Part shown: positions 52,191-60,959 of the stretch, in pieces
Layout: the number at the start of each line of letters is the position of its first letter
How positions within the stretch are numbered: the stretch's first letter is position 1
Source of the DNA: Marinobacter xestospongiae
GTDB lineage: Bacteria > Pseudomonadota > Gammaproteobacteria > Pseudomonadales > Oleiphilaceae
Direction of reading: 5' to 3'
DNA length: 64,000 bases
NCBI RefSeq assembly: GCF_023156385.1
Contig: NZ_JAKZAK010000002.1
Location: 229,553 to 293,552 of the forward strand
Translations under genes and position numbers: made by a program
Notes under the pieces: model-generated
Seen by the model: only the letters and a program-made list of their open reading frames with translations
Database searches by the model: none
Told to the model about the DNA's origin: nothing

Positions 52191-53993
52191 ATGACCGACA
52201 CCCTGATTGATCGCCGCGACCTGGCGTTCCAGCTATACGATGTGATGGACACGGAAGCCCTGCTGCAGCGGGAGCGATTCCGGGATCACAGCAAGGACAC
52301 CTTCGACGCCGTCATCGAAACCGCCGACCGGATGGCGCGGGAGACCTTTGCCAATCACAACAGCGCTGCCGACAAGGACGAACCCCGCTTCGTCGATGGT
52401 GAGGTGCAGATGCTGCCCGAGGTCAAGCAGGCGTTCGACGCCTACGCCGAAGCCGGCTTCCTTGCCGGCCGTTACGACGAGGCGCTGGGCGGTATGCAAC
52501 TGCCGGAATCCATCATGGCGGCCTGCAATGGCTTCTTCACCGCCGCCAACCCGGGCACTGCCGGCTATCCATTTCTGACCACGGCCGCGGCAAACCTGAT
52601 CCGCGTTTTCGGCAACGAGCAGCAGCGCAGCACTTTTCTGCCACCGATGCTGTCTGGCCGGTTCGCTGGTACCATGGCCCTCACCGAACCCCACGCCGGC
52701 TCCAGTCTGGCGGATATCCGCACCTCCGCCTCTCCCACCGACCAAGGCCATTACCTGATCAAGGGCGCCAAGATCTACATTTCCGGCGGTGAGCAGTCAC
52801 TGACGGACAACATCGTTCACATGGTACTGGCGAAGATCAAAGGTGCGCCGGCCGGCGTCAAAGGGATCTCCCTGTTCATCGTGCCCAAGTTCCGGGTCGA
52901 TGCCGACGGCAACCCCGGAGAACGCAACGGCGTCAGCCTGGCCGGGCTGATCCACAAGCTGGGCTATCGCGGCACCACCTCCACCGCGCTCAGCTTCGGT
53001 GACGACGCGCCCTGTCACGGCTACCTGGTGGGCGAGCCCCATCAGGGCCTGAAGTACATGTTCCAGATGATGAACGAGGCACGCCTCGGCGTGGGCTTTG
53101 GCGCGGCGGTGATAGGCTACCGTGGCTACATGCACAGCCTGGCGTACGCCAAGGACCGCCTGCAGGGCCGCAAGCCCTCGGAGAAAAACCCGGAAAGCCC
53201 CCAGGTTCCGATCATCGAACACGCGGATGTGCGCCGCATGCTGCTGGCCCAGAAGGCCTACAGCGAAGGCGGCCTGGCCTTGTGCCTGTTTGGCGCCCGG
53301 CTGATGGACGACCAGCACACCCACCCCGATCCGCAAAAGCGGGAGGAGGCCGGCAAACTGCTGGATCTGCTGACGCCGGTGATCAAGGCCTGGCCATCCG
53401 AGTACGGCCCCAAAGCCAACGACCTGGCGATCCAAGTGTACGGCGGCGCCGGCTATACCCGGGAATACCCGGTCGAGCAGTGCTGGCGCGACAACCGGCT
53501 GAATCCGATCCACGAGGGTACCAACGGCATCCAGGCCCTGGACCTGCTGGGCCGCAAGCTGTGGCAGGACCAGAGCCATGGCCTGCAGATCCTGCTGCAG
53601 GAGATGCAGGTGGATCTCAAGGCAGCCACCAGCGAACGCTGCCAGCCCTGGGCGCTGTCCCTGAGCGAAACCCTGCAGCAGGCGGTCAAGGTGACGCAAA
53701 CCCTCGGTAAGTCACTGATGGGAGGCGATCCCGATCCAGCCCTGGCGAATGCCTCCTGCTATCTGCACCTGTTCGGCAACATCATCGTGGCGTGGATGTG
53801 GCTGCGCCAGGCCAACGCTGCCATCGACGGCCTCGCCTCCGCCAGCTCCGACGCCGACCGCCATTTCTACAACGGCAAACTGCAGGCCGCCCAGTACTTC
53901 TTCCACTGGGAGCTGCCCACCGTCGCCCAGGACCTGGTGCTGCTGCGCAATCAGGACAACACCTGCCTCAACATGCAAACGGAGTGGTTCTGA
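52191..53993 (+). CDS. Acyl-CoA dehydrogenase (600-aa class)
   Basis: A 600-aa flavoenzyme. Early N-terminal helix, FAD-binding middle (TMALTEPHAGSSLADIRTSA, KIYISGGEQSLTDNIVHMVLAKI) and a C-terminal helical bundle with an extra C-terminal domain; catalytic base Glu is in RLNPIHEGTNGIQALDLLGRK. The long form with the acyl-CoA dehydrogenase C-terminal extension acts on medium/long or DMSP-type acyl-CoAs. First gene of an operon with the crotonase (TGATG overlap). A GlxA-type regulator is divergent. Confidence 0.93.
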   Translation: MTDTLIDRRDLAFQLYDVMDTEALLQRERFRDHSKDTFDAVIETADRMARETFANHNSAADKDEPRFVDGEVQMLPEVKQAFDAYAEAGFLAGRYDEALGGMQLPESIMAACNGFFTAANPGTAGYPFLTTAAANLIRVFGNEQQRSTFLPPMLSGRFAGTMALTEPHAGSSLADIRTSASPTDQGHYLIKGAKIYISGGEQSLTDNIVHMVLAKIKGAPAGVKGISLFIVPKFRVDADGNPGERNGVSLAGLIHKLGYRGTTSTALSFGDDAPCHGYLVGEPHQGLKYMFQMMNEARLGVGFGAAVIGYRGYMHSLAYAKDRLQGRKPSEKNPESPQVPIIEHADVRRMLLAQKAYSEGGLALCLFGARLMDDQHTHPDPQKREEAGKLLDLLTPVIKAWPSEYGPKANDLAIQVYGGAGYTREYPVEQCWRDNRLNPIHEGTNGIQALDLLGRKLWQDQSHGLQILLQEMQVDLKAATSERCQPWALSLSETLQQAVKVTQTLGKSLMGGDPDPALANASCYLHLFGNIIVAWMWLRQANAAIDGLASASSDADRHFYNGKLQAAQYFFHWELPTVAQDLVLLRNQDNTCLNMQTEWF

Positions 53994-54772
53994 TGTCACT
54001 GGTCAAGGTAGAAAGGCAGGGGCATATCCTGCTGATCGGGCTCAACCGCCCTGACAAAATGAACGCCATGAACCGGGCGATGTACCACCAGATCGCCAGC
54101 GCCTATCACCAATTGCAGCATGACCCGGACCTGCGGGTGGGGCTGGTGTACGCCGAGGGGGATCACTTCACCAGCGGTCTGCAACTGGACGACTGGGCCG
54201 GGGTATTCGCCAACGGTTCCGGCATTGCGCCCGGCGAAGGTGAGCTGGACCCGTTCCACATCACCGGTGAGGGCCTCACCAAACCGGTGGTGTTCGCCGC
54301 CCAGGGCATCTGTTACACCTGTGGCGTGGAAATGATGCTCAACACCGACATTCGCGTGGCTGCCAGGGGCACCCGGTTCGCCCAGCTGGAAGTCAAGCGG
54401 GGCATCTTTGCCTGCGGTGGCGCCACCATCCGCCTGCCCAGGGAGATTGGCTGGGGCAACGCCCAGCGCTACCTGCTCACCGGCGACGAGTGGACTGCGG
54501 AACAGGCCTACCAGTGGGGGCTGATACAGGAACTGGTGGAACCGGGCGAGCAGTTTCAGGCCGCCCTGGCGATAGCTGAGAAGATTGCCCGGGCAGCACC
54601 GCTGGGCGTCAGCGGCAGCCTGGCCTCCTCCAAGCTGGCGGTCAGCGCGGGTCAGGAAGCCGCCAAGCAGCGGCTGTTCCCGGACCTCCAGCCGGTGATG
54701 GCCAGCGAGGATGTGAAAGAAGGTATCCAGTCATTCCTGGAACGCCGGGAGGCGGTTTTCCGGGGCTGCTAG
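53993..54772 (+). CDS. Enoyl-CoA hydratase/isomerase family (crotonase)
   Basis: A 259-aa crotonase-fold enzyme: ILLIGLNRPDKMNAMNRAMY, DHFTSGLQLDDWA, PVVFAAQGICYTCGVEMMLNTDIRVAARGTRFAQLEVKRGIFACGG with the second oxyanion-hole region and the hydratase Glu position in QLEVKRG. Overlaps the acyl-CoA dehydrogenase stop codon (TGATG), so both enzymes work on the same acyl chain in beta-oxidation. The CGVEMML substitution for the usual GGGxELA is unusual. Confidence 0.9.
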   Translation: MSLVKVERQGHILLIGLNRPDKMNAMNRAMYHQIASAYHQLQHDPDLRVGLVYAEGDHFTSGLQLDDWAGVFANGSGIAPGEGELDPFHITGEGLTKPVVFAAQGICYTCGVEMMLNTDIRVAARGTRFAQLEVKRGIFACGGATIRLPREIGWGNAQRYLLTGDEWTAEQAYQWGLIQELVEPGEQFQAALAIAEKIARAAPLGVSGSLASSKLAVSAGQEAAKQRLFPDLQPVMASEDVKEGIQSFLERREAVFRGC

Positions 54773-54794
54773 TCCCTCGCCTCAACGCAAGACT

Positions 54795-54818
54795 GGCCGG
54801 GCCCCACGGAGCCCGGCC
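54795..54818. terminator. Bidirectional hairpin between crotonase and iron locus 3
   Basis: GGCCGGGC-N8-GCCCGGCC, eight perfect pairs, between the convergent crotonase and receptor genes. Confidence 0.5.
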
Positions 54819-54827
54819 GTTCAGCGT

Positions 54828-57281
54828 TTACCAGCGATAGCTGACGTTGGCAACCACTTTGCGGCGTTCGCCGTAGTAGCACTCATCGCTGCCACAGGCC
54901 GGCAGGGTTTCGCGATCGGTGAGGTTGCGGACATTCAGGCTGAACAGCCAGTCCGGCAGCTCGTAGCTCACCAGCGCATCCACCAGGGTACTGGACGGTA
55001 GCGGCTTCGGCGCCTCTTCCTTGGTGCCGTCATTGGAGCCGGTATAACGCACCCCCAGCCCCAGCTTCAGGCCGTTGTCCAGTCGATAGTCCGACCATAC
55101 CGACACCTGGTGCTCTGACACCGCCAGGTCCTGTTTGCCAACCTGGGCGGCGTTGGCGCTCTCGGTAACGTCTGCCTTGGGAATCCAGCTGTAGCTGGCA
55201 TGGAGGTTGAGGTTGTCGACCGGTTCCGCCTGGGCCTCGAATTCGATTCCCCGGATGGTGTTTTCCCCGGTCTGGCGCGGTCCACCGGAACTCCACTCCC
55301 ACACCACGTAGTCGCTACGGACCGTCTCAAACGCGGCCACGGCGTAACGGGCACGATGTCCCAGAGGCTGGTAACGGGCCCCGAGCTCGTATTGGCGACC
55401 GGTTTCCGGCTCGAAGGGCTGCCCGTTCTCCGGATTGATCGTGGTATTGGGCATGAACGATTCGGAATAGCTCAGGTACGGTGCGAAGCCGTTGTCCGCC
55501 ACATAGACCAGACCCGCCCGACCGGTAAACTCATAGTCGCTGTTGTCACTGCGGCTGTTGCTGTTGAAATCCTCATTGTCCACAGAGGCCTGGTCATAGC
55601 GCCCACCAACGGTGACAATCCAGCGATCATCGAACTTGGCCTGGTTCTGCAGGTAGATACCAGACTGGTGCAGCCGGGTTGTCCCATTAATGAAGGGATC
55701 AGCCAGTTCGACGCTCGCGCCATACCGGGGTGCGTACAGGTCCAGTGGCGCCACGGTGCCGCCGTAGTTTGCCAGCACGTCCATCCGGGTGTACTGGTAG
55801 TCCCAGCCCAGCACCGTGGTGTGGTCCCAGCGGCCCAGTCGGGTCTCTGCCAGCAAGCGGGTATCAACCGTCACCGAAGTGGCTTCCTCATCGCTGGCAA
55901 ACGGTGTCCGGTTCACCACCCGGAAGTTCTCGGCGGCCGCCGGGTCCGCTTCGTTCTGGGTGACCCATCCGTTGGACCAGATCACACCGTAGTCCAGATC
56001 AAAGGTACCGTAACGGGCGTTTTGCTGGACTCGCAGAGAATCGGTCAGATAGTGCTCGAACTCATACCCCAGCATCCACTGGTCCTGGTGGTACCGGTTG
56101 AAATCCGGCTCCCCCAACAGGGTGGAAATCGGAATGTCGCCGTTCGGGTTCTCCAGCAGCGTGCCTTCGGTTGGGTAGCCATGCCAGACCGCGCCGGTTC
56201 GCTCACGCATGTACTGGCTCAGCAGGGTCAGCCGGGTATCGTCATTGGGCTGCCAGGTTAGTGACGGGGCCAAGAACAGGCGATCATTCTCCAGATCAGC
56301 CGTGGACAGTTCGGCGTCCCGCAGCAACCCGGTAACGCGATACAGCCACTGCCCCTCCTGATCCAGGGCGCCCGTGACATCCACCGCCAGCTGTTTGTGA
56401 TTGTGGCTGCCCAGTTGTGCACGGATCTCGTTGGGGCCATCGCCTTCCGGGCGCTTGCTCACCAGATTGACCACTCCTCCGGGGCCGCCCTGGCCGTACA
56501 GCGTGGAGGAGGGGCCTCGCAGCAGCTCGATCCGCTCCAGACCGTAGTTTTCGGTTTTCCAGAGCCCCCAGTTGCCGCTGTTCCGCAGTTGCAGGCCATC
56601 CAGATAGAAGCCGGGGGAATAGGCGTCTGCGCCCCGGATGTAGAGCCAGTCGTAGTGCGACTGGTCCCCCCAGGGTGCGGTGTTGACCCCGGGGGCGTAG
56701 GTCAACGCATCCGCCAAACTTTCACTGCCGATAGCATCGACAAAGTCCGCCGTCAGCACCGAGATCGACTGGGGCGTTTCCATCAGCGGAATATCGGTCT
56801 TGGTGGCTGAGGCGGTGCGATGGGCGACGTAGCCCTCCACCGAACCCAGAGCAATCTCCTGAACCGCTTCGGCACTGATGGTCAGAGCCGGCAGTTGGCG
56901 CCGGGAACTCTCCGCCGCGCCGCGCTTGACCGAATAACCACCGGACTCCGTACGGCTGACCACACAGCCGGTGCCCGCAAGCGCCTGCCGGATGGCCTGC
57001 TCAACCGAATAGCTGCCCGCCACTCCCTGGCTTTGCAGGCCGCCGACCTGAGCAGGATCAAACGACAGCGTGATCCCGGCCTGACGGGCCAGTTGATTCA
57101 GTACCGACGACAGGGCACCGGGCGCAACATTGAACGACGCCTGGTGTGCTTCGGCGGCCGGACTCTCGGCCATCACCGGCACCGCCATGCCCAGGCCGGA
57201 AGCGGCAATGGCAACGGCCAGCAATGAGCTGCGGTGAATCCTGATTGTCCCGGAAGGACGAGGAGAAAACGTGACTGGCAT
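54828..57281 (-). CDS. TonB-dependent siderophore transducer receptor with STN domain (FpvA/FoxA-like)
   Basis: An 817-aa receptor: long signal peptide, STN domain (FNVAPGALSSVLNQLARQAGITLSFDPAQVGGLQSQGVAGSYSVEQAIRQALAGTGCVVS, about residues 50-118), plug with IPLMETPQSISVLTADFVDAIGSESLADALTYAPGVNTAP and LERIELLRGPSSTLYGQGGPGGVVNLVSKRP, and a barrel ending VVANVSYRW. The plug matches hydroxamate/mixed-type siderophore receptors and the STN domain indicates signalling to FecR at 57379. A Fur-like box directly precedes it, so it has its own promoter. Confidence 0.93.
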   Translation of the reverse strand: MPVTFSPRPSGTIRIHRSSLLAVAIAASGLGMAVPVMAESPAAEAHQASFNVAPGALSSVLNQLARQAGITLSFDPAQVGGLQSQGVAGSYSVEQAIRQALAGTGCVVSRTESGGYSVKRGAAESSRRQLPALTISAEAVQEIALGSVEGYVAHRTASATKTDIPLMETPQSISVLTADFVDAIGSESLADALTYAPGVNTAPWGDQSHYDWLYIRGADAYSPGFYLDGLQLRNSGNWGLWKTENYGLERIELLRGPSSTLYGQGGPGGVVNLVSKRPEGDGPNEIRAQLGSHNHKQLAVDVTGALDQEGQWLYRVTGLLRDAELSTADLENDRLFLAPSLTWQPNDDTRLTLLSQYMRERTGAVWHGYPTEGTLLENPNGDIPISTLLGEPDFNRYHQDQWMLGYEFEHYLTDSLRVQQNARYGTFDLDYGVIWSNGWVTQNEADPAAAENFRVVNRTPFASDEEATSVTVDTRLLAETRLGRWDHTTVLGWDYQYTRMDVLANYGGTVAPLDLYAPRYGASVELADPFINGTTRLHQSGIYLQNQAKFDDRWIVTVGGRYDQASVDNEDFNSNSRSDNSDYEFTGRAGLVYVADNGFAPYLSYSESFMPNTTINPENGQPFEPETGRQYELGARYQPLGHRARYAVAAFETVRSDYVVWEWSSGGPRQTGENTIRGIEFEAQAEPVDNLNLHASYSWIPKADVTESANAAQVGKQDLAVSEHQVSVWSDYRLDNGLKLGLGVRYTGSNDGTKEEAPKPLPSSTLVDALVSYELPDWLFSLNVRNLTDRETLPACGSDECYYGERRKVVANVSYRW

Positions 57282-57360
57282 TGGAGCACCTCGACGATGA
57301 GTTTCGATTTCGATTCGATGTACTACTTAGTCGAAGCGCCCCATGCTCAGGGGACAAGCA

Positions 57361-57379
57361 AATGCGAATTATTTATCTT
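57361..57379 (-). promoter_or_regulatory. Fur box upstream of iron locus 3 receptor
   Basis: The minus-strand sequence contains GATAAATAATTCGCATT, a good Fur-type match, between fecR and the receptor about 80 bases upstream of its start. Confidence 0.6.
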
Positions 57380-58326
57380 CAGCTTCTACCAACGGAGACC
57401 CAGTACGGTGTGACCCGGGTCACCTGAAGATCAAAAACCGCCTCCAGCACTTCCAGCGCTTGATCGCTTTTATCGGTCAGGAAGACCCCGGAAACCTCTA
57501 GGTTCGCCACCGCATCGTCACAACGTAACAACCCGGGACGGTAGCGAGCCAATTCGGCGAGAAACGCCCGGAGCGGCCAACGGTCAACAATCAGCTCACC
57601 ACGACGCCAGGCCAGGGCATCAGGCGCCAGCGCCTCAACCTGGCCGGCCCGACTGGCGGTAAAGAGACAGCGCTGGCCATCACCCAGCAGGGCCGGTTCC
57701 GCTCCGGACGCCGGCTCAACCACCACCCGATCTTTCGCGACACAGACCTGGTCGGCATCCGCCAGACAGCGCACCGAAAACTCGGTACCAAGGGCCCGCA
57801 CCCTGCCCTGGTCGGTCACCACCGATAAAGGTCTGACGGCATCCGGACCGGTGGCTACAAACACTTCTCCCTGGTAGAGCCGGATCTGGCGCTGCCGCTC
57901 ATCAAACTGCACATCCAGAGCAGTGGCCGTGTTGAGGATCAAGGTGCTGCCATCGTCCAGCACCAGCGTCCGCTGTTCGCCGATGTCACTGCGGTAGTCC
58001 GCCAACCAGAGGTGACGCTCACGAACGGCGTATCCCAGCGGCAGCACCACACCGAATCCGGCCAGGGCCTTGAGCACGGCCCGGCGACCGACACGGGGCC
58101 GGGCCAGCACCGGTGCCGCCAGTCCCGCCGGCACCCGCTCGAAATCCTGGTTCAGCTGACAGGCCGCCTGCCATACCCGCTCGTGCTCAGGGCTTGACTG
58201 ATACCAGGCCTGGAAAGCCTGCTGCTCATCGTCCGCGAGCGGGCCGTGATCCAGTCGCACCAGCCAGTCCGCGGCCTGCTGCAGCAGTATCTGGCGATCC
58301 ACGGTCACACCATCAGATCCAGACAT
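57379..58326 (-). CDS. FecR-family anti-sigma regulator
   Basis: A 315-aa protein: N-terminal cytoplasmic region (LQQAADWLVRLDHGPLADDEQQAFQAWYQSSPEHERVWQAACQLNQDF), a transmembrane segment (VLKALAGFGVVLPLGYAV) at about 88-105, a periplasmic FecR domain (SDIGEQRTLVLDDGSTLILNTATALDV, VTDQGRVRALGTEFSV) and a C-terminal STN-like end. It overlaps the end of the sigma factor gene by 22 bases. Sequesters the FecI-like factor until the receptor signals. Confidence 0.92.
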   Translation of the reverse strand: MSGSDGVTVDRQILLQQAADWLVRLDHGPLADDEQQAFQAWYQSSPEHERVWQAACQLNQDFERVPAGLAAPVLARPRVGRRAVLKALAGFGVVLPLGYAVRERHLWLADYRSDIGEQRTLVLDDGSTLILNTATALDVQFDERQRQIRLYQGEVFVATGPDAVRPLSVVTDQGRVRALGTEFSVRCLADADQVCVAKDRVVVEPASGAEPALLGDGQRCLFTASRAGQVEALAPDALAWRRGELIVDRWPLRAFLAELARYRPGLLRCDDAVANLEVSGVFLTDKSDQALEVLEAVFDLQVTRVTPYWVSVGRS

Positions 58327-58820
58327 AGGACAAACGCCTGTTGCATGTATCGTTTCACGGTTCGTTCAGACACCTTCAGCTGGTCACCGATCTCGGCATA
58401 GGTCAGCCCCTCCAGGCGGGACAGCAGAAACGCCTGGCGAACCGGGCCCGGCAGCTGCCCCAACAGTCGATCCAGCCGTTGCAGGGTTTCCAGAATGATT
58501 TCCCGTTCTTCCAACGGGAGGGTGCAGGTATCCGCCCGTTGCGCCAGAGCCTCCTGATAGGCCTGCTCCACCGCCCTGCGCCGAAAGAGGTCTATCATCA
58601 GGCTGTTTGCAGCCATGCGAAGGTAACGGCGCGGATAACTGATGGAGAAACACTGATCTTTCTGCTGCTTGTGAATGACCCGAAGGAACGTTTCCTGGGC
58701 CAGATCCGCAGCCATCTCCGAGCAGCCGGTCTGCCTGCTCAGCCACCGCTGAAGCCAGTCATGATGGCCAGTGTAGAGAGCGTTGATATCCCGTCGTTGT
58801 GCCAATTCATCGGCGGCCAT
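58305..58820 (-). CDS. FecI-like ECF sigma factor
   Basis: A 171-aa ECF sigma factor with region 2 (DWLQRWLSRQTGCSEMAADLAQETFLRVI) and region 4 (LPGPVRQAFLLSRLEGLTYAEIGDQLKVSERTVKRYMQQAF). It heads the FecI-FecR circuit of iron locus 3. Start at 58820 after GGGAG, six bases away; 58835 is an alternative. A Fur-like site lies at 58864. Confidence 0.9.
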   Translation of the reverse strand: MAADELAQRRDINALYTGHHDWLQRWLSRQTGCSEMAADLAQETFLRVIHKQQKDQCFSISYPRRYLRMAANSLMIDLFRRRAVEQAYQEALAQRADTCTLPLEEREIILETLQRLDRLLGQLPGPVRQAFLLSRLEGLTYAEIGDQLKVSERTVKRYMQQAFVLCLDLMV

Positions 58821-58863
58821 AGCCTTCTCCCGCATGCAACATGTCGCGGATTAGAACACAAAC

Positions 58864-58882
58864 AGGAACGATTCGCATCAAC
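58864..58882 (-). promoter_or_regulatory. Fur-like site upstream of fecI of iron locus 3
   Basis: The minus strand reads GTTGATGCGAATCGTTCC, with the GCGAATCGTT core common in Fur boxes of this group, about 45 bases upstream of the sigma factor start. Confidence 0.45.
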
Positions 58883-58972
58883 AGCTTTTTGATCAGCGTG
58901 TGTCGATCATGGGTATTCAGGTGTCACGCCGCCTGGACTGTGTACCAGCCGGCGTGACCGCCAAGGCGATGA

Positions 58973-59614
58973 TCAGAGGGTCTGGAGGTAGGTCGCCACC
59001 GCCGCAATGTCGTCCTCGGACAAACCGCTTGCGATGCCGATCATCGGCGAGCTGGAGCTGGCCGGGTCCATATCCTGGAACCGGTTGAGGGCATTGCGAA
59101 CGTACTCCGCTGGCTGCCCTGCCAGCCTGGGCATGTTGCGGAAACCCTCAGCAGCGCGGCCATGGCAATTGGTGCACACGGAGGCAAACACCTCGGCACC
59201 GGCTTCCACCTGCCCGGCGTTATCAGCCTGCCGGGCCTTTGCCTCCTGCTCGCTGTAGTAGACCGCTATGTTGATGCGATCTTCCAGCGTCAGGATCTTC
59301 GCCAGCCTGGACATGACATAGTCTTCCCGGGTGCCGTCGGCGAATTTCTCAAACTGCTCGAACAGGTACAGCGGGTGCTGTGCCGCCAGGTTGGGAATGT
59401 AGTCCCGCTTTGAGTTGCCATCCTTGCCGTGGCAGGAAGCACAGAAGGTAATCCGCTCAAGGCCTGCCTGGTAACTGGCGTCATGCAGCTCCGGGTTACC
59501 CAGGATCTGGTTCAGCTTGGCCATGGCCTCGTTGACGGTAGACTCCGCGTGCGCCATGGACGCCAGACCGAAACATCCGATTATCAGTCCGTAAAACCAG
59601 TTCCTTTGAACCAT
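58973..59614 (-). CDS. Dihaem c-type cytochrome (c4-like)
   Basis: A 213-aa exported protein: signal peptide ending SMAHA, haem 1 CASCH (58-62) and haem 2 CTNCH (147-151), with MPRLAGQPAEYVRNALNRFQDM and axial-ligand Met in SSPMIGIA, typical of cytochrome c4/c553 relatives. Probably carries electrons to a terminal oxidase or peroxidase in the periplasm. Start 59614 after GAGGTATTCA. A partial FNR/Anr-type site lies upstream. Confidence 0.9.
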   Translation of the reverse strand: MVQRNWFYGLIIGCFGLASMAHAESTVNEAMAKLNQILGNPELHDASYQAGLERITFCASCHGKDGNSKRDYIPNLAAQHPLYLFEQFEKFADGTREDYVMSRLAKILTLEDRINIAVYYSEQEAKARQADNAGQVEAGAEVFASVCTNCHGRAAEGFRNMPRLAGQPAEYVRNALNRFQDMDPASSSSPMIGIASGLSEDDIAAVATYLQTL

Positions 59615-59670
59615 TGAATACCTCGCTATGCTAATGGATAGCAGGTTAGCCCCTCCGAATTGAGACAAAC

Positions 59671-59684
59671 TTGTCTTATATCAA
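59671..59684 (-). promoter_or_regulatory. FNR/Anr-like half-conserved site
   Basis: The minus strand reads TTGAT-N4-GACAA; the first half matches the FNR consensus TTGAT-N4-ATCAA and the second matches at three of five positions. It is 57 bases upstream of the cytochrome start. Confidence 0.35.
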
Positions 59685-60024
59685 TTCATTGCAAGAAAGC
59701 GTCCCTGGGAAAGCGACTTCAACCGACGTCGGATCAAAGTGGCTAATTCCTTACCATGCTAAGCATATTTCATTTCCCATCAATGGCAATCCAACCCCAT
59801 CGCACATTGGCGCTTCGGTAATGCCTGGCCTACCCTTTAACTGATCACTTATTAACCACCCAGTTCTGCCGTAATTTGATACTCGGGCGGGCGGAAACGC
59901 ATTTGGATCATCGACACCTCGACCCGCCTACTTACGCAAATCAGCAAACAAGGAGCCAATCAGATCCCTGCCAACAAGTGACCACAGCATGGACCGACGG
60001 ATTGGACTCATAGGAGGAGCCCTA
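59685..60024. other. AT-richer divergent intergenic region
   Basis: 340 bases between the cytochrome and the tail-collar gene. GC falls noticeably here. No coding frame or structured RNA is evident; it probably contains the tail-collar promoter. Confidence 0.5.
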
Positions 60025-60717
60025 ATGAAACACCCCCATACCCTGTTCGCATCGTCAGCTTTTCTCGCGTTAACTGTCTCAGGCGGGAGCGTTTTTGCAA
60101 CCTGTGTACCAGAGCCATACATTGGCTCAGTTTGCACAACCGCAGCCAACTTCTGCCCGAGGGGCTATAAAGAGGCTGCCGGGCAGGTACTTCCTATCTC
60201 CAGCTATACAGCCCTGTTTTCATTAATCGGAACACAATATGGTGGCGACGGCAGAAGCACCTTTGCTTTACCTGATTACCGTGGACGCAGCGGTATCGGG
60301 CAGGGCACTGGTCCAGGCCTGCAACCAGTGCGGCAAGGTAACATGGCGGGCAGGGAGTTCATTACCCTAACTCTGGCCAACCTGCCTACACACAATCACG
60401 CCGCCTCGATCACTAGCCTCGGCAATGTCGACGTCACCATTCCGGTGCTACCGAATTCGGGCAGCAATACCGTGACCCCCTCTTCCACACAGAACTACCT
60501 CGCCGCTTCACCAGGAGGACCCAGTGCAGCAGCGATATGGGCTGCCGCAGCCTCAGATCATCTGACCAATGTAGGAGGCGTAACCACCAGCGTCAGTGGT
60601 TCCGGTACTGTGGCGGTAGGCAATGCCGGCATGGGCCAGGACTTTAATAACCGACCGCCCCAGGTTGCCATGCGTTATTGCGTTGCAATGACCGGGATTT
60701 TTCCACCCAGAGACTGA
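60025..60717 (+). CDS. Secreted tail-collar (Tail_Collar domain) protein
   Basis: A 230-aa protein with a signal peptide (residues 1-22, ending VFAT) followed by a phage Tail_Collar domain of the microcystin-dependent-protein type: NFCPRGYKEAAGQVLPISSYTALFSLIGTQYGGDGRSTFALPDYRGRSGIGQG and the LPTHNHAA motif, then a variable C-terminus with AAAAMGQ-like repeats and a Cys-containing end (MRYCVAMTGIFPP). The usual relatives lack signal peptides, so this copy is exported. RBS AGGAGGAGCCCTA. It precedes the DUF4347 giant gene by about 240 bases. Confidence 0.85.
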   Translation: MKHPHTLFASSAFLALTVSGGSVFATCVPEPYIGSVCTTAANFCPRGYKEAAGQVLPISSYTALFSLIGTQYGGDGRSTFALPDYRGRSGIGQGTGPGLQPVRQGNMAGREFITLTLANLPTHNHAASITSLGNVDVTIPVLPNSGSNTVTPSSTQNYLAASPGGPSAAAIWAAAASDHLTNVGGVTTSVSGSGTVAVGNAGMGQDFNNRPPQVAMRYCVAMTGIFPPRD

Positions 60718-60721
60718 AGTC

Positions 60722-60746
60722 AGCGGCTCAGATCGATTGAGCCGCT
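60722..60746 (+). terminator. Hairpin after the tail-collar gene
   Basis: AGCGGCTCA-N7-TGAGCCGCT, nine perfect pairs directly after the stop codon; no T-run. Confidence 0.5.
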
Positions 60747-60959
60747 ACAGTTCGCAACCAATAGGTGATCTTCGTCACACAATGGAACACAAAGACCACC
60801 ACATTCACCGTGTCCGAGCCAAAAGAATTGACTAGATTTCATAAAGCGCTCAAGCGCACAACCAAAGGGAGGCCACATACCTCCCTGTCCCTGCCACGAC
60901 TCGTCTGTCACCAGTTCTGAAACGGGCCCAGGCAGAACAACGTAGTTCACGGAGAGCTC

